This document shows, one piece after another, positions 34,508-42,814 of a DNA stretch of 64,000 bases. The stretch is taken from NCBI GenBank assembly GCA_964551335.1, contig CAZKCO010000012.1, positions 62,001 through 126,000 on the forward strand, written 5' to 3'. The position numbers and the translations under genes were made by a program. Origin of the DNA: Tunicatimonas sp964551335 (GTDB lineage Bacteria; Bacteroidota; Bacteroidia; Cytophagales; Cyclobacteriaceae). Numbering within the stretch: the stretch's first letter is position 1; every line of letters starts with the position of its first letter. The notes beneath the pieces were generated by a model. It saw nothing but the letters and a program-made list of their open reading frames with translations, did no database searches and had not been told where the DNA came from.

Positions 34508-34528
34508 TTTTGCATAAAATATGCAAAA
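34508..34528. promoter_or_regulatory. operator-like palindrome 2 overlapping the satD start codon
   Basis: TTTTGCATA (34508-34516) and TATGCAAAA (34520-34528) form a perfect dyad around AAA. The ATG of the SatD-family gene (34521-34523) lies inside the right arm. Binding here could block both transcription and, in RNA form, the start codon. Confidence 0.6.
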
Positions 34529-35159
34529 CTATTATTACATATTGATGGCCGACGTAATTGGAAGTAGCCAGAAGCGAGGTAATGAGTTGATGCGAAAATT
34601 TAGCGCATTGGTAGCCTCCGCAAACCAACAGCAATCAATTCGTTTTCTATCTCCGGCTACAATCACCTTAGGCGATGAGTTTCAGGCCGTTATGAAAGAC
34701 CTTGTTGCTGGCTTACAAACGATTGTTTATCTGGAAGAGGAAATTGTCCGCCAGGAAGCCGATTTTCAGTTGAGGTACGTACTCCACTATGGTCAGATTG
34801 AAACGAAAATCAATACTGACATTGCTTACGAAATGCTGGGAGAAGGATTATCAACCGCTCGTAAAGCACTTAATGCCCTGAAAGATGAATCTCATCGGTT
34901 TTTAATTCAAGGTGCTCAAGAAGACCTCTCAGTTGCCCTTAATGAGGCATTTATCCTCTACGAACACCTACTAAACCGATGGAAGCCTGAAGATTATCCG
35001 TTAGTTAGCGCATTCTGGATGCATAAGGATTACAAAAAAGTAGCAGAAGTACTGAAGAAAGACGTCTCGCTCATGTGGCGCCGAGAAAAAAGCTTGAATT
35101 TACGAGAGTACAATGCGATAAAATCAGTCATCAACTACTTAGGAACCCTACCCAACTAG
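34521..35159 (+). CDS. SatD family protein
   Basis: The 212-residue product matches the SatD family: YYYILMADVIGSSQKRGNEL at the start, ITLGDEFQAVMKD and RYVLHYGQIETKINTD in the middle, LGEGLSTARKALNALK, and a C-terminal helix-turn-helix-like stretch DYKKVAEVLKKDVSLMWRRE. SatD was named after a Streptococcus acid-tolerance locus; its biochemical role is not settled. The ATG at 34521 lies inside a palindrome; a second in-frame ATG (34545, MADVIGSS) is possible. Its HTH region and the two palindromes suggest autoregulation (inference). A membrane protein gene follows 6 bp later, making a two-gene operon. Confidence 0.8.
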   Translation: MQNYYYILMADVIGSSQKRGNELMRKFSALVASANQQQSIRFLSPATITLGDEFQAVMKDLVAGLQTIVYLEEEIVRQEADFQLRYVLHYGQIETKINTDIAYEMLGEGLSTARKALNALKDESHRFLIQGAQEDLSVALNEAFILYEHLLNRWKPEDYPLVSAFWMHKDYKKVAEVLKKDVSLMWRREKSLNLREYNAIKSVINYLGTLPN

Positions 35160-35165
35160 CTTACT

Positions 35166-35528
35166 ATGTTACCAATTGTAGAGGCAATAATCATCTATGC
35201 AGCTGAAGAAATAATTGCGCTACTGATTTTCTATATCGTTCGTAAGATTTTCCGAGAAACACCTGACCCTGATCAAAAACCTCGTCCAGTTGTGCTAACG
35301 GTGCTTAAAGGAATGCTAGAACGCCTGTTCATTTACGTAGGACTTATTTTAGATTATCCGCAGTGTCTGACTGTGTTTGCCGCTCTAAAGATAGGCACCC
35401 GACTAGAAGACGCTAAAAGCAAGCATATTTCCAACGACTATTTTCTAGTAGGTAATCTAATTTCCGTACTGTTAGCGTTGGTGGCCTGCTATATTTATAG
35501 CCGTTCACTACTATTGTCGTTACTGTAA
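35166..35528 (+). CDS. small membrane protein in the SatD operon
   Basis: The 120-residue protein has hydrophobic helices at residues about 3-27, 50-68 and 96-120, with a basic loop (RKIFRETPDPDQKPRP) between the first two. I do not recognise its family. It starts 6 bp after the SatD stop, so both genes are co-transcribed and probably co-translated. In many genomes SatD-family genes travel with a small membrane protein gene (DUF3307 type, from memory), which this may replace or represent. Confidence 0.75.
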   Translation: MLPIVEAIIIYAAEEIIALLIFYIVRKIFRETPDPDQKPRPVVLTVLKGMLERLFIYVGLILDYPQCLTVFAALKIGTRLEDAKSKHISNDYFLVGNLISVLLALVACYIYSRSLLLSLL

Positions 35529-35650
35529 AGAGCCGCAAAAGATTAATCACAGGTTCACTACCGTACACTTTTAGCTTATACCTTCTGTATTCTGGCCGGA
35601 ATCAGATATCAACAATCAAGCTTATGGTTGTCATCATACTCGATTCTTCC

Positions 35651-37783
35651 TCATTCCTCCATTAGTTTTTCCAGAATTTTCTGAGCAGCCTTGGCAATAA
35701 CAGTTCCCGGACCAAAAACCCCAAGCACCCCCAATTTGTACAAGTAATCGTAGTCATTAGGGGGAATCACCCCGCCGACAATAATACCGATATCATCCCG
35801 GCCGATTTTTTTCAGCTCCTGAATCAGTTGCGGCACTAGTGCTTTATGGGCACCAGCCAGACTGGAGATCCCCACTACGTGCACATCATTTTCAGCCGCT
35901 TGCCGAGCAACTTCTTCCGGAGTTTGAAATAAGGGTCCGATATCAACGTCAAAGCCTAGATCAGCAAAGCTGGTAGCAATAACTTTGGCACCACGGTCGT
36001 GACCATCTTGTCCCATTTTAGCCACTAACAATCGAGGCCGCCGACCATCCAATTCCGCAAACTTATCTGACAGGTTACGGGCTTTAATAAAATCTTCGTT
36101 CATAGCAATCTCTCTAGCATATACTCCCCTAACAGTTTGAGTTTTAGCTTGATACCTACCGAACGCATTTTCCATCGCTGCTGATATTTCTCCAAGTGTG
36201 GCACGGGCCCTTGCGGCGTCTACTGCTAACTCCAGCAAATTCTCTTTTCCCGAAACAGCAGCAGCTTCTAATGCTTTTAATTTACCATTGACTAACTCAT
36301 CAGACCTACTTTCTCTAACTCGATTAATACGTTCGATCTGTTCCTGTCGGACCTGTTCGTTATCCACTTCCCGTACATCAAATGCTGAGCTCTCACCAAG
36401 AGCATCATCTACCTGGAATCGGTTAACTCCCACGATAACCTCCTGGCCTGAGTCAATTCTAGCTTGCTTTTTTGCGGCTGCTTCCTCAATTCTCATCTTC
36501 GGAATACCTTGCTCAATAGCTTTGGCCATTCCACCTAGTGATTTAATTTCCTCCAAATGCATCCAAGCTTTCTTTACTAATGAATCGGTTAAAGACTCAA
36601 GGTAGTAAGAGCCACCGAACGGATCAATTACCGGAGTGATGGTCTGCTCTTCCTGAAGAAATAGTTGAGTGTTTCGGGCAATACGTGCCGAAAAGTCAGT
36701 AGGAAGGGCTATAGCTTCGTCTAGCGAATTGGTATGCAATGACTGAGTGCCACCGAAAATAGCCGCCATAGCTTCAATGCAGGTACGAGCTACGTTGTTA
36801 AACGGATCTTGTTCAGTAAGGCTGTAACCCGAAGTCTGACAATGGGTACGTAGGGCCATCGACTTGGGGTTTTGAGGATCAAACTGTTTTATCAGCTTAG
36901 CCCACAATAATCGGCCAGCTCTAAGCTTGGCTATCTCCATAAAGAAGTTCATCCCAATGCCCCAAAAGAAAGATAAACGAGGAGCAAAATCATCAATTTT
37001 TAATCCGGTCTTCAGTCCGGTTTGTACGTATTCCAGACCGTCGGCTAAGGTGTAGGCCAACTCCAAATCGGCAGGAGCACCGGCTTCGTGCATATGGTAG
37101 CCGCTGATACTAATGGAATTGAATTGGGGCATATACTCAGCCGTGTAGGAAAAAATATCAGCAATGATTCGCAAAGAGGGTTCCGGAGGATAAATGTAGG
37201 TATTCCGAACCATAAACTCCTTTAGGATGTCGTTCTGAATTGTACCCTTTAACTGATGGGGCTTAACTCCTTGTTCCTCAGCAGCTACGATGTAAAAAGC
37301 CATTACTGGAATTACCGCTCCGTTCATGGTCATGGAAACCGACATCTGATCTAGGGGAATCTGATCAAAAAGAATCTTCATATCCTCTACCGTATCAATA
37401 GCCACCCCGGCTTTGCCTACATCGCCAGTTACTCGAGGGTGGTCTGAGTCATAGCCGCGGTGAGTAGGAAGATCAAATGCCACTGAAAGTCCGCGTTGAC
37501 CGGCAGCCAAGTTTCTCCGGTAAAAAGCATTGGATTCAGTAGCCGTAGAAAAGCCAGCGTACTGCCGGATAGTCCAGGGCTTGGTTACGTACATGGAAGC
37601 GTAAGGCCCCCGGAGGTACGGTGGAATCCCAGCTATAAATTTTAGATGTTGAGCCTGTTTTACATCTTCAGCAGTGTACACCTGTTTGACGTTGATATTT
37701 TCAGGAGAAATCCAACTGGGTGCTTCCTCTTCTGAACGAGCTTCTAAGTACTTGGGGGGAAATTGGCTAAAGTCAGGCTTCAT
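35651..37783 (-). CDS. methylmalonyl-CoA mutase, large (catalytic) subunit
   Basis: The 710-residue subunit interconverts (R)-methylmalonyl-CoA and succinyl-CoA using adenosylcobalamin. The N-terminal barrel is intact (RQYAGFSTATESNAFYRRNL, GLSVAFDLPTHRGYDSDHPR, SISGYHMHEAGA, RTHCQTSGYSLTEQDP). The C-terminal cobalamin domain has the DxHxxG motif in GQDGHDRGAKVIA, with the His that ligates cobalt, and the later GGVIPPNDYDYLYKLGV. It overlaps the end of the small-subunit gene by 11 bp, so the pair is translationally coupled. It serves propionate, odd-chain and branched amino-acid catabolism, or succinate-to-propionate flow. Confidence 0.95.
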   Translation of the reverse strand: MKPDFSQFPPKYLEARSEEEAPSWISPENINVKQVYTAEDVKQAQHLKFIAGIPPYLRGPYASMYVTKPWTIRQYAGFSTATESNAFYRRNLAAGQRGLSVAFDLPTHRGYDSDHPRVTGDVGKAGVAIDTVEDMKILFDQIPLDQMSVSMTMNGAVIPVMAFYIVAAEEQGVKPHQLKGTIQNDILKEFMVRNTYIYPPEPSLRIIADIFSYTAEYMPQFNSISISGYHMHEAGAPADLELAYTLADGLEYVQTGLKTGLKIDDFAPRLSFFWGIGMNFFMEIAKLRAGRLLWAKLIKQFDPQNPKSMALRTHCQTSGYSLTEQDPFNNVARTCIEAMAAIFGGTQSLHTNSLDEAIALPTDFSARIARNTQLFLQEEQTITPVIDPFGGSYYLESLTDSLVKKAWMHLEEIKSLGGMAKAIEQGIPKMRIEEAAAKKQARIDSGQEVIVGVNRFQVDDALGESSAFDVREVDNEQVRQEQIERINRVRESRSDELVNGKLKALEAAAVSGKENLLELAVDAARARATLGEISAAMENAFGRYQAKTQTVRGVYAREIAMNEDFIKARNLSDKFAELDGRRPRLLVAKMGQDGHDRGAKVIATSFADLGFDVDIGPLFQTPEEVARQAAENDVHVVGISSLAGAHKALVPQLIQELKKIGRDDIGIIVGGVIPPNDYDYLYKLGVLGVFGPGTVIAKAAQKILEKLMEE

Positions 37784-39494
37784 GGTCTATCAGTTGTCGA
37801 ACAGTGTCAATTAACGGACTAAGATCAGATACTGTATTGAGTACTCCATTTACTTTTGTATTCTCAGCCAGCACAGACAATTCACTGACACTTCCTACTA
37901 CAAATAATGGTGTTCCCGCTACGGAATTTGAAGTTAGGAACTCCGGTAAATGTAATTGATACCAATCATCGTCAGCACACAAAATAAAAAGAGCTGCATC
38001 AGTAGGTTTATCATTGGTGAACTCTGATACATTGACAACACGGCAAGCGACCCCGAGACTATTTAGGGTATCAATAACAAATGTTATTCTTTTACTAACA
38101 ATTGAACCATTCCCACTATTATGGGCTACAATTGTGGCTCGTGGCACATTTTGAGAAGGCAATTGGTCAACTTGTAATCTGGTTTCTTCCCAGTGATAGG
38201 TTAGCGAGTATTGCCGAAAATCAGAGTTAACTACAGATCTATTTATTTTTTCTTCTTCATTAATGTACCGGGTTACTCCTACCCTTTTCTTTCGCTGCTG
38301 GAGAAATAGCTTCTCCTGCTGATCTTTACTCTTCGCAAATAATGCTTCGCTTTTCGTGTTGAGATAACGTTCTATTCCGCCCTCATTTTCGATTTCCAGG
38401 AAATTTTGCCAGGCGGCATCAATCAGTTGACGAGTAGCATATTCGATAAAGTACGAGCCATCCACCGGATTACAGACACGGTGCAAATGGCTTTCGTGAC
38501 GAATTAAGTTTTGAATATTAGCAGCCATTCTCTGACCAAAGCTGCTTCTAATTTGGTAGTGCAAATCATGAGTGCGTAACGATATAATATTGGCACCGCC
38601 CAGCGTAGCCGCAAGGGCCTCAACAGTTATTCTTAACAAGTTTTCGTCAGGGTCATACAATGTTTTGTTTAGTAGGCCGGAAACAGCTCTAATATTTATT
38701 TTCGAGGGGGATGGATACGGTATTTCAAAAGCATCTATTAATGAGTACAGTAAGCTCCGAGCGGCGCGCATCTTTACTAGGTCAAGGTAAAATTCGCCAC
38801 TTAATCCTAACGCTACCTCTGTATGGTGCAGTATCCGTTCCTTGCTGAGCTTAAGGTCAGTTAGCTTGTCCCAATAGTGAGCGATCAGCGAGAGAGTTAT
38901 AGCTAATTCCAGAGATGTGTTGACACCCTGGTTCATGAATTCGTCCCCTCTAATGCCCAGACATTTGATGGAAGAGGTATTTGTTACTTGATTTATGATC
39001 TTGGCCAATTTTTCATAGTCGGGAAAGCTGAAGCCACCGGTAAGTAATTGCTTGAAAACTATTCTGGGATAAAACGAAATCTTGGGCGGGGAAAAAGCCT
39101 TTGCTGACATCCAAAAGTCCATCGTCTGATCTAATTTATCAGGTTGATAGCAGATCCCGATGGAAGAAAGCTTCCTTAATTGCTGATGTCTAATGTGGTC
39201 TTCCCAGAAACTAGTTTTAGTATAATCGAAAAACAAATCTTCAATTCCCAGTTGCTGCCAATCAGTTTTTGATATATCTCCCTCCTGGCAAATACTAATT
39301 ACTGGCTGAGTATGTTTTACTTCGTGTACTACTTTCGGATCAGTACCTAATTGATTTTTGGTATTAATCGCCCCGAGTGATAACCCATCTAAATTGAAGT
39401 GAAAAGGAAAGTGAATTGACTCAATCTTCAGTGTTTCTTGGTTGGCTTGTGCTACCCAATCTTCGTAGCTAGTAGTTGTAAAATCTTCAAACAT
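37773..39494 (-). CDS. methylmalonyl-CoA mutase, small subunit
   Basis: The 573-residue protein is the non-catalytic partner of the large subunit. It keeps the mutase-barrel outline (FFDYTKTSFWEDHIRHQQL, CLGIRGDEFMNQGVNTSLEL, GGANIISLRTHDLHYQIRS, NPVDGSYFIEYATRQLIDAAW) but the C-terminal domain lacks the DxHxxG motif, as expected for this subunit. It is first in the operon and is less conserved than the large one. The gap upstream to dnaA (557 bp) should hold its promoter. Confidence 0.88.
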   Translation of the reverse strand: MFEDFTTTSYEDWVAQANQETLKIESIHFPFHFNLDGLSLGAINTKNQLGTDPKVVHEVKHTQPVISICQEGDISKTDWQQLGIEDLFFDYTKTSFWEDHIRHQQLRKLSSIGICYQPDKLDQTMDFWMSAKAFSPPKISFYPRIVFKQLLTGGFSFPDYEKLAKIINQVTNTSSIKCLGIRGDEFMNQGVNTSLELAITLSLIAHYWDKLTDLKLSKERILHHTEVALGLSGEFYLDLVKMRAARSLLYSLIDAFEIPYPSPSKINIRAVSGLLNKTLYDPDENLLRITVEALAATLGGANIISLRTHDLHYQIRSSFGQRMAANIQNLIRHESHLHRVCNPVDGSYFIEYATRQLIDAAWQNFLEIENEGGIERYLNTKSEALFAKSKDQQEKLFLQQRKKRVGVTRYINEEEKINRSVVNSDFRQYSLTYHWEETRLQVDQLPSQNVPRATIVAHNSGNGSIVSKRITFVIDTLNSLGVACRVVNVSEFTNDKPTDAALFILCADDDWYQLHLPEFLTSNSVAGTPLFVVGSVSELSVLAENTKVNGVLNTVSDLSPLIDTVRQLIDHEA

Positions 39495-40051
39495 TTTACA
39501 AGTAAATATTTAGTTGACGTTAGGTTTTAATAGTAACTGATTTTTTACATAAATAGATACTTACCTTCTTCATTTAATGATAAATCCATTCTACAAATAC
39601 TAAGTCTAACATTATCAAATTGTTAAGAATTTTTTCGGTGAAACCCAGGCTAATTTGATTGAACATTCAACTAAAAAAATTTCGCAAAATCCGGTTAAAA
39701 ATTTTCAATTTTTTAGTATATGATTTTTTTGTGAGATAACCGCTTTATAGCCAAAATATAGGCTAAGGTTTCTATTTCTCACTCATTACCTTTGAAAACT
39801 AGCACTTTATGACTGGTTCTCTAATCAATCTCTTAAATTAGAATCTCATCCGAACGCTCTTTATTTTTATACAAGGTTTTTGAACTATTCTAATAACTTT
39901 TCAAGTCAAGATTGAAGCAATTTTTTTCTTTATTTTTTTTTTCCAAACTTTACTAGTCCCTGCAAATTAATCCTCACTTCATTTACATTAATTTGTAGCT
40001 AAATACAAAAATTCATCATGGCAGACTAATTGCTTATAATGCTCACTACTT
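39495..40051. other. AT-rich gap between mutA-type gene and dnaA
   Basis: Both genes start from this 557-bp region, so it must carry two promoters. TACCTTTG at 39787-39794 fits the -7 consensus TAnnTTTG in the dnaA direction but lies 257 bp before the start codon. TAGCC/GGCTA (about 39748-39765) is a short inverted repeat. I looked for DnaA boxes (TTATNCACA and near variants) on both strands and saw none, so the region does not look like oriC. Confidence 0.4.
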
Positions 40052-41506
40052 ATGCGCTCTAACCTCGTACTGATGCAAGAAGATCAGGTCACTGTCTGGA
40101 ATAACTGCCTTAAAACCATCCGGGAACACGTGGGTGAACAAGCATTTAATACTTGGTTTACCCCTATCAAACCATTAAGGTTAGTTAACAATACTTTGAC
40201 CATTCAAGTACCGAGCCAATTCTTTTATGAATGGTTAGAGGAACATTTTGTATATATCTTACGTAAGGCTATCGACGCCGAAATTGGTTTGGACGGAAAA
40301 CTGGAATACTCAGTAGTGGTCGATAATGGTGATCGCAAGAATAAACCGGTTGCCATTAAATTACCCACTGCCCCTCAGGACAAAAGAAGTAGGCCCAATA
40401 AGTACCAACCCCCGCAGTCTGACTATAACGGCCCGTTTTCATTTCCCGACATTGAGGAATTGAAGATTGATACTAATCTTAACGATAAATATAGCTTTGA
40501 TACCTATATAGAAGGTGACTGTAATCGGCTGGCTCGCTCAGCCGGTTATGCGGTAGCCCAAAGTCCGGGAAGTACCTCTTTTAACCCTCTTATGATCTAC
40601 GGAGGCGTAGGTCTTGGCAAAACTCATCTGGTGCAGGCCATTGGAAATGAAATTAAACGTAAGCAAGGCCAAAAGTTTGTGGTTTATGTTTCTTCCGAAA
40701 AATTTACTAGCCAGTTTATTGAGGCCCTGAAGAATAATAACGTTCAAAAATTCACCAACTTCTATCTTCAGGTTGAAGCACTTATTCTTGATGATGTTCA
40801 GTTCTTAGCTGGGAAAGAGAAAACCCAGGAAATTTTCTTCCACATATTTAATCACCTACAGCAGTCGGGCAAACAAATTATCATGACGAGCGACTGTCCT
40901 CCAAGTGATTTGCACGGACTGACTGAACGATTGCTTTCCCGGTTTAAGTGGGGACTGACTGCCGATTTACAAACTCCTGATTTCGAGACTCGCATTGCCA
41001 TTATTGAGCGCAAACTTCAAGCCGAAGGACTCAGTCTTCCATACGAGGTAGTAGAGTACTTGGCTTACAATGTGGATACCAACATCCGCGAGCTTGAGGG
41101 TACTTTGATTTCATTAGTTGCTCATGCATCGCTGGATAAGCAAGAAATATCGCTTGGATTAGCTAAAAGCATTCTAAAGAATATTGTTCAGAACAACGTG
41201 CCGGAGGTAGATATTGATCATATCATTAAAACTGTGTCCCGTCACTTTAATGTCTCCCTTCCAGAACTCAAGTCTAAATCCCGCAAAAAAGAAGTTGTGG
41301 TACCACGGCAGATCGCTATGTATTTTGCTAAAGAATACACTCAGCATTCTTTGAAAGCCATTGGTTACCACTTCGGTGGACGTGACCATGCCACAGTTAT
41401 CCACGCGTGCCGTTCAGTACAGGAGATGATGAAAGTAAACGGTGAATTTTCGGCTGAGGTAAAGAACTTGCAAAACCAATTGCAGGGCAAAAAGCATTCC
41501 CGCTAA
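40052..41506 (+). CDS. dnaA: chromosomal replication initiator protein DnaA
   Basis: The 484-residue protein has all four DnaA domains: N-terminal oligomerisation domain I (VWNNCLKTIREHVGEQAFNT), a linker about 95-140, the AAA+ domain with Walker A GGVGLGKT (184-191), Walker B LILDD (244-248) and sensor SRFKWGLTADLQ, and the DNA-binding domain IV with the signature GYHFGGRDHATVIHAC. It binds DnaA boxes at oriC and melts the origin. ATG at 40052 is used; an ATG seven codons downstream (MQEDQVTVW) is equally possible. Its stop codon interlocks with that of the convergent phosphoesterase gene (CTAA at 41503-41506). Confidence 0.97.
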   Translation: MRSNLVLMQEDQVTVWNNCLKTIREHVGEQAFNTWFTPIKPLRLVNNTLTIQVPSQFFYEWLEEHFVYILRKAIDAEIGLDGKLEYSVVVDNGDRKNKPVAIKLPTAPQDKRSRPNKYQPPQSDYNGPFSFPDIEELKIDTNLNDKYSFDTYIEGDCNRLARSAGYAVAQSPGSTSFNPLMIYGGVGLGKTHLVQAIGNEIKRKQGQKFVVYVSSEKFTSQFIEALKNNNVQKFTNFYLQVEALILDDVQFLAGKEKTQEIFFHIFNHLQQSGKQIIMTSDCPPSDLHGLTERLLSRFKWGLTADLQTPDFETRIAIIERKLQAEGLSLPYEVVEYLAYNVDTNIRELEGTLISLVAHASLDKQEISLGLAKSILKNIVQNNVPEVDIDHIIKTVSRHFNVSLPELKSKSRKKEVVVPRQIAMYFAKEYTQHSLKAIGYHFGGRDHATVIHACRSVQEMMKVNGEFSAEVKNLQNQLQGKKHSR

Positions 41507-42777
41507 GCTGACGTTAATTCCAATATCGTTATTTCGGGCCGGATACCCAATCGGCCCGGGTAGCCAATGTAACCAAATCCTCGGTTTACGTACAAGTGTT
41601 GATTATCGTTCTGATACAAACCCGCCCATTGTTTATAGCGGTACTTTACAAAACTCCAACGCAAACTTCCCCACTCAATACCAACCTGCCCGCCGTGCGT
41701 ATGTCCTGATAACGTAAGCTCAATATCCGGATGGTCAGGCCGAACCTGAGCGTCCCAATGACTAGGATCATGCGAGAGTAAAATTCGAGTGTCAGCATCA
41801 TCCGTACCCTGATAAGCCTTTTCGAGATTACCGTACTGAGCAAAACCACCAGTTCCCCAGTTTTCAACTCCCAGAATTGCCAGACGATGGTTATCAATAG
41901 TCAAGATCTGATTTTCATCTAACAACAGTTTCCACCCCATTAATCCGTGGGCTTCTTTTAGGTTAGCCAGATTAGCCTGTTTCACCTCCCGGGAGGGCCA
42001 GGAAGTGTAATCACCGTAATCATGGTTTCCTAAGATTGAAAAGACACCTAGCGGTGCAGCGAGTTTACCAAATATTGGTAAGTAGTCTTCAACTTCCGTA
42101 GCCTTGTTGTTTACCAGGTCTCCGGTAAAAAAAACGAGGTCAGGTTTTTCAGCCAATACCATTTCAACTCCGTGGCTGACTGCCTTACGGTTAAAAAAGC
42201 TACCCGAATGAATATCCGATAACTGGGCTACTCGAAGTCCTTGAAAAGCGCTGGGAAGGCCACTAATTGGCACTTTCACCCGATGAATACGATAATCATG
42301 AGCAACGGATGCTATTCCATAACTTAGTCCTAGTGCAGGAACTACCGTAGCCACCACTGAAGCCGTTGCCAGAAACTCAGATCGGCTAATGTTTTCTGAT
42401 GCATTCCCGGTATCCGGAAGATCATTCGTCGTAAATTGAGCATAAGCCCACTGACCCAGACGAACAATATCGTCGATAACCAACACTAAGCTACCAAAAA
42501 ATTTTGAAGCGTAATTCACGAATATCCATCCGAATAAAAACGTGCGTTGTCCCTCCGAAAGCATATTTTTTCCGCCTGCGTTGTAGAATAAAAAACCAAA
42601 TAACGCCACTAAACTGATGCTCCAGTAAACAGCGTAAATAGAAAGACGTGAGTAAGAGGATAAATCAGATATAAGCAGCCGAGTAGCCTGAAAAGCGTAC
42701 CAATCAAGCAGGAGGAAAATAGCGGCAACAATAAGAATAGTCATCATTCTAGACATATAATAAAATACTAAACCCAA
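41503..42777 (-). CDS. membrane-anchored metallophosphoesterase
   Basis: The 424-residue protein has about four N-terminal membrane helices (residues 8-28, 40-66, 75-105, 130-160), then a calcineurin-like phosphoesterase domain facing the periplasm or cytoplasm. All metal motifs are present: QLSDIHSGSF (DxH), FFTGDLVNNK (GD), SILGNHDYGDY (GNHD), LLSHDPSHWD and LTLSGHTHGGQVG (GHxH). It resembles YkuE/LpxH-like enzymes of Bacteroidota, with a phosphate ester or lipid as substrate; none is assigned. It starts 38 bp downstream of the RND permease stop, so it may be the last gene of that operon. Confidence 0.88.
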   Translation of the reverse strand: MGLVFYYMSRMMTILIVAAIFLLLDWYAFQATRLLISDLSSYSRLSIYAVYWSISLVALFGFLFYNAGGKNMLSEGQRTFLFGWIFVNYASKFFGSLVLVIDDIVRLGQWAYAQFTTNDLPDTGNASENISRSEFLATASVVATVVPALGLSYGIASVAHDYRIHRVKVPISGLPSAFQGLRVAQLSDIHSGSFFNRKAVSHGVEMVLAEKPDLVFFTGDLVNNKATEVEDYLPIFGKLAAPLGVFSILGNHDYGDYTSWPSREVKQANLANLKEAHGLMGWKLLLDENQILTIDNHRLAILGVENWGTGGFAQYGNLEKAYQGTDDADTRILLSHDPSHWDAQVRPDHPDIELTLSGHTHGGQVGIEWGSLRWSFVKYRYKQWAGLYQNDNQHLYVNRGFGYIGYPGRLGIRPEITILELTSA

Positions 42778-42814
42778 CCAATATGGCTGGGTTTAGGACG
42801 ATTGGTCATTGAAA

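Noticed and set aside
39495..40051. Possible oriC upstream of dnaA
   Set aside because: No DnaA boxes or AT-rich 13-mer array were seen.
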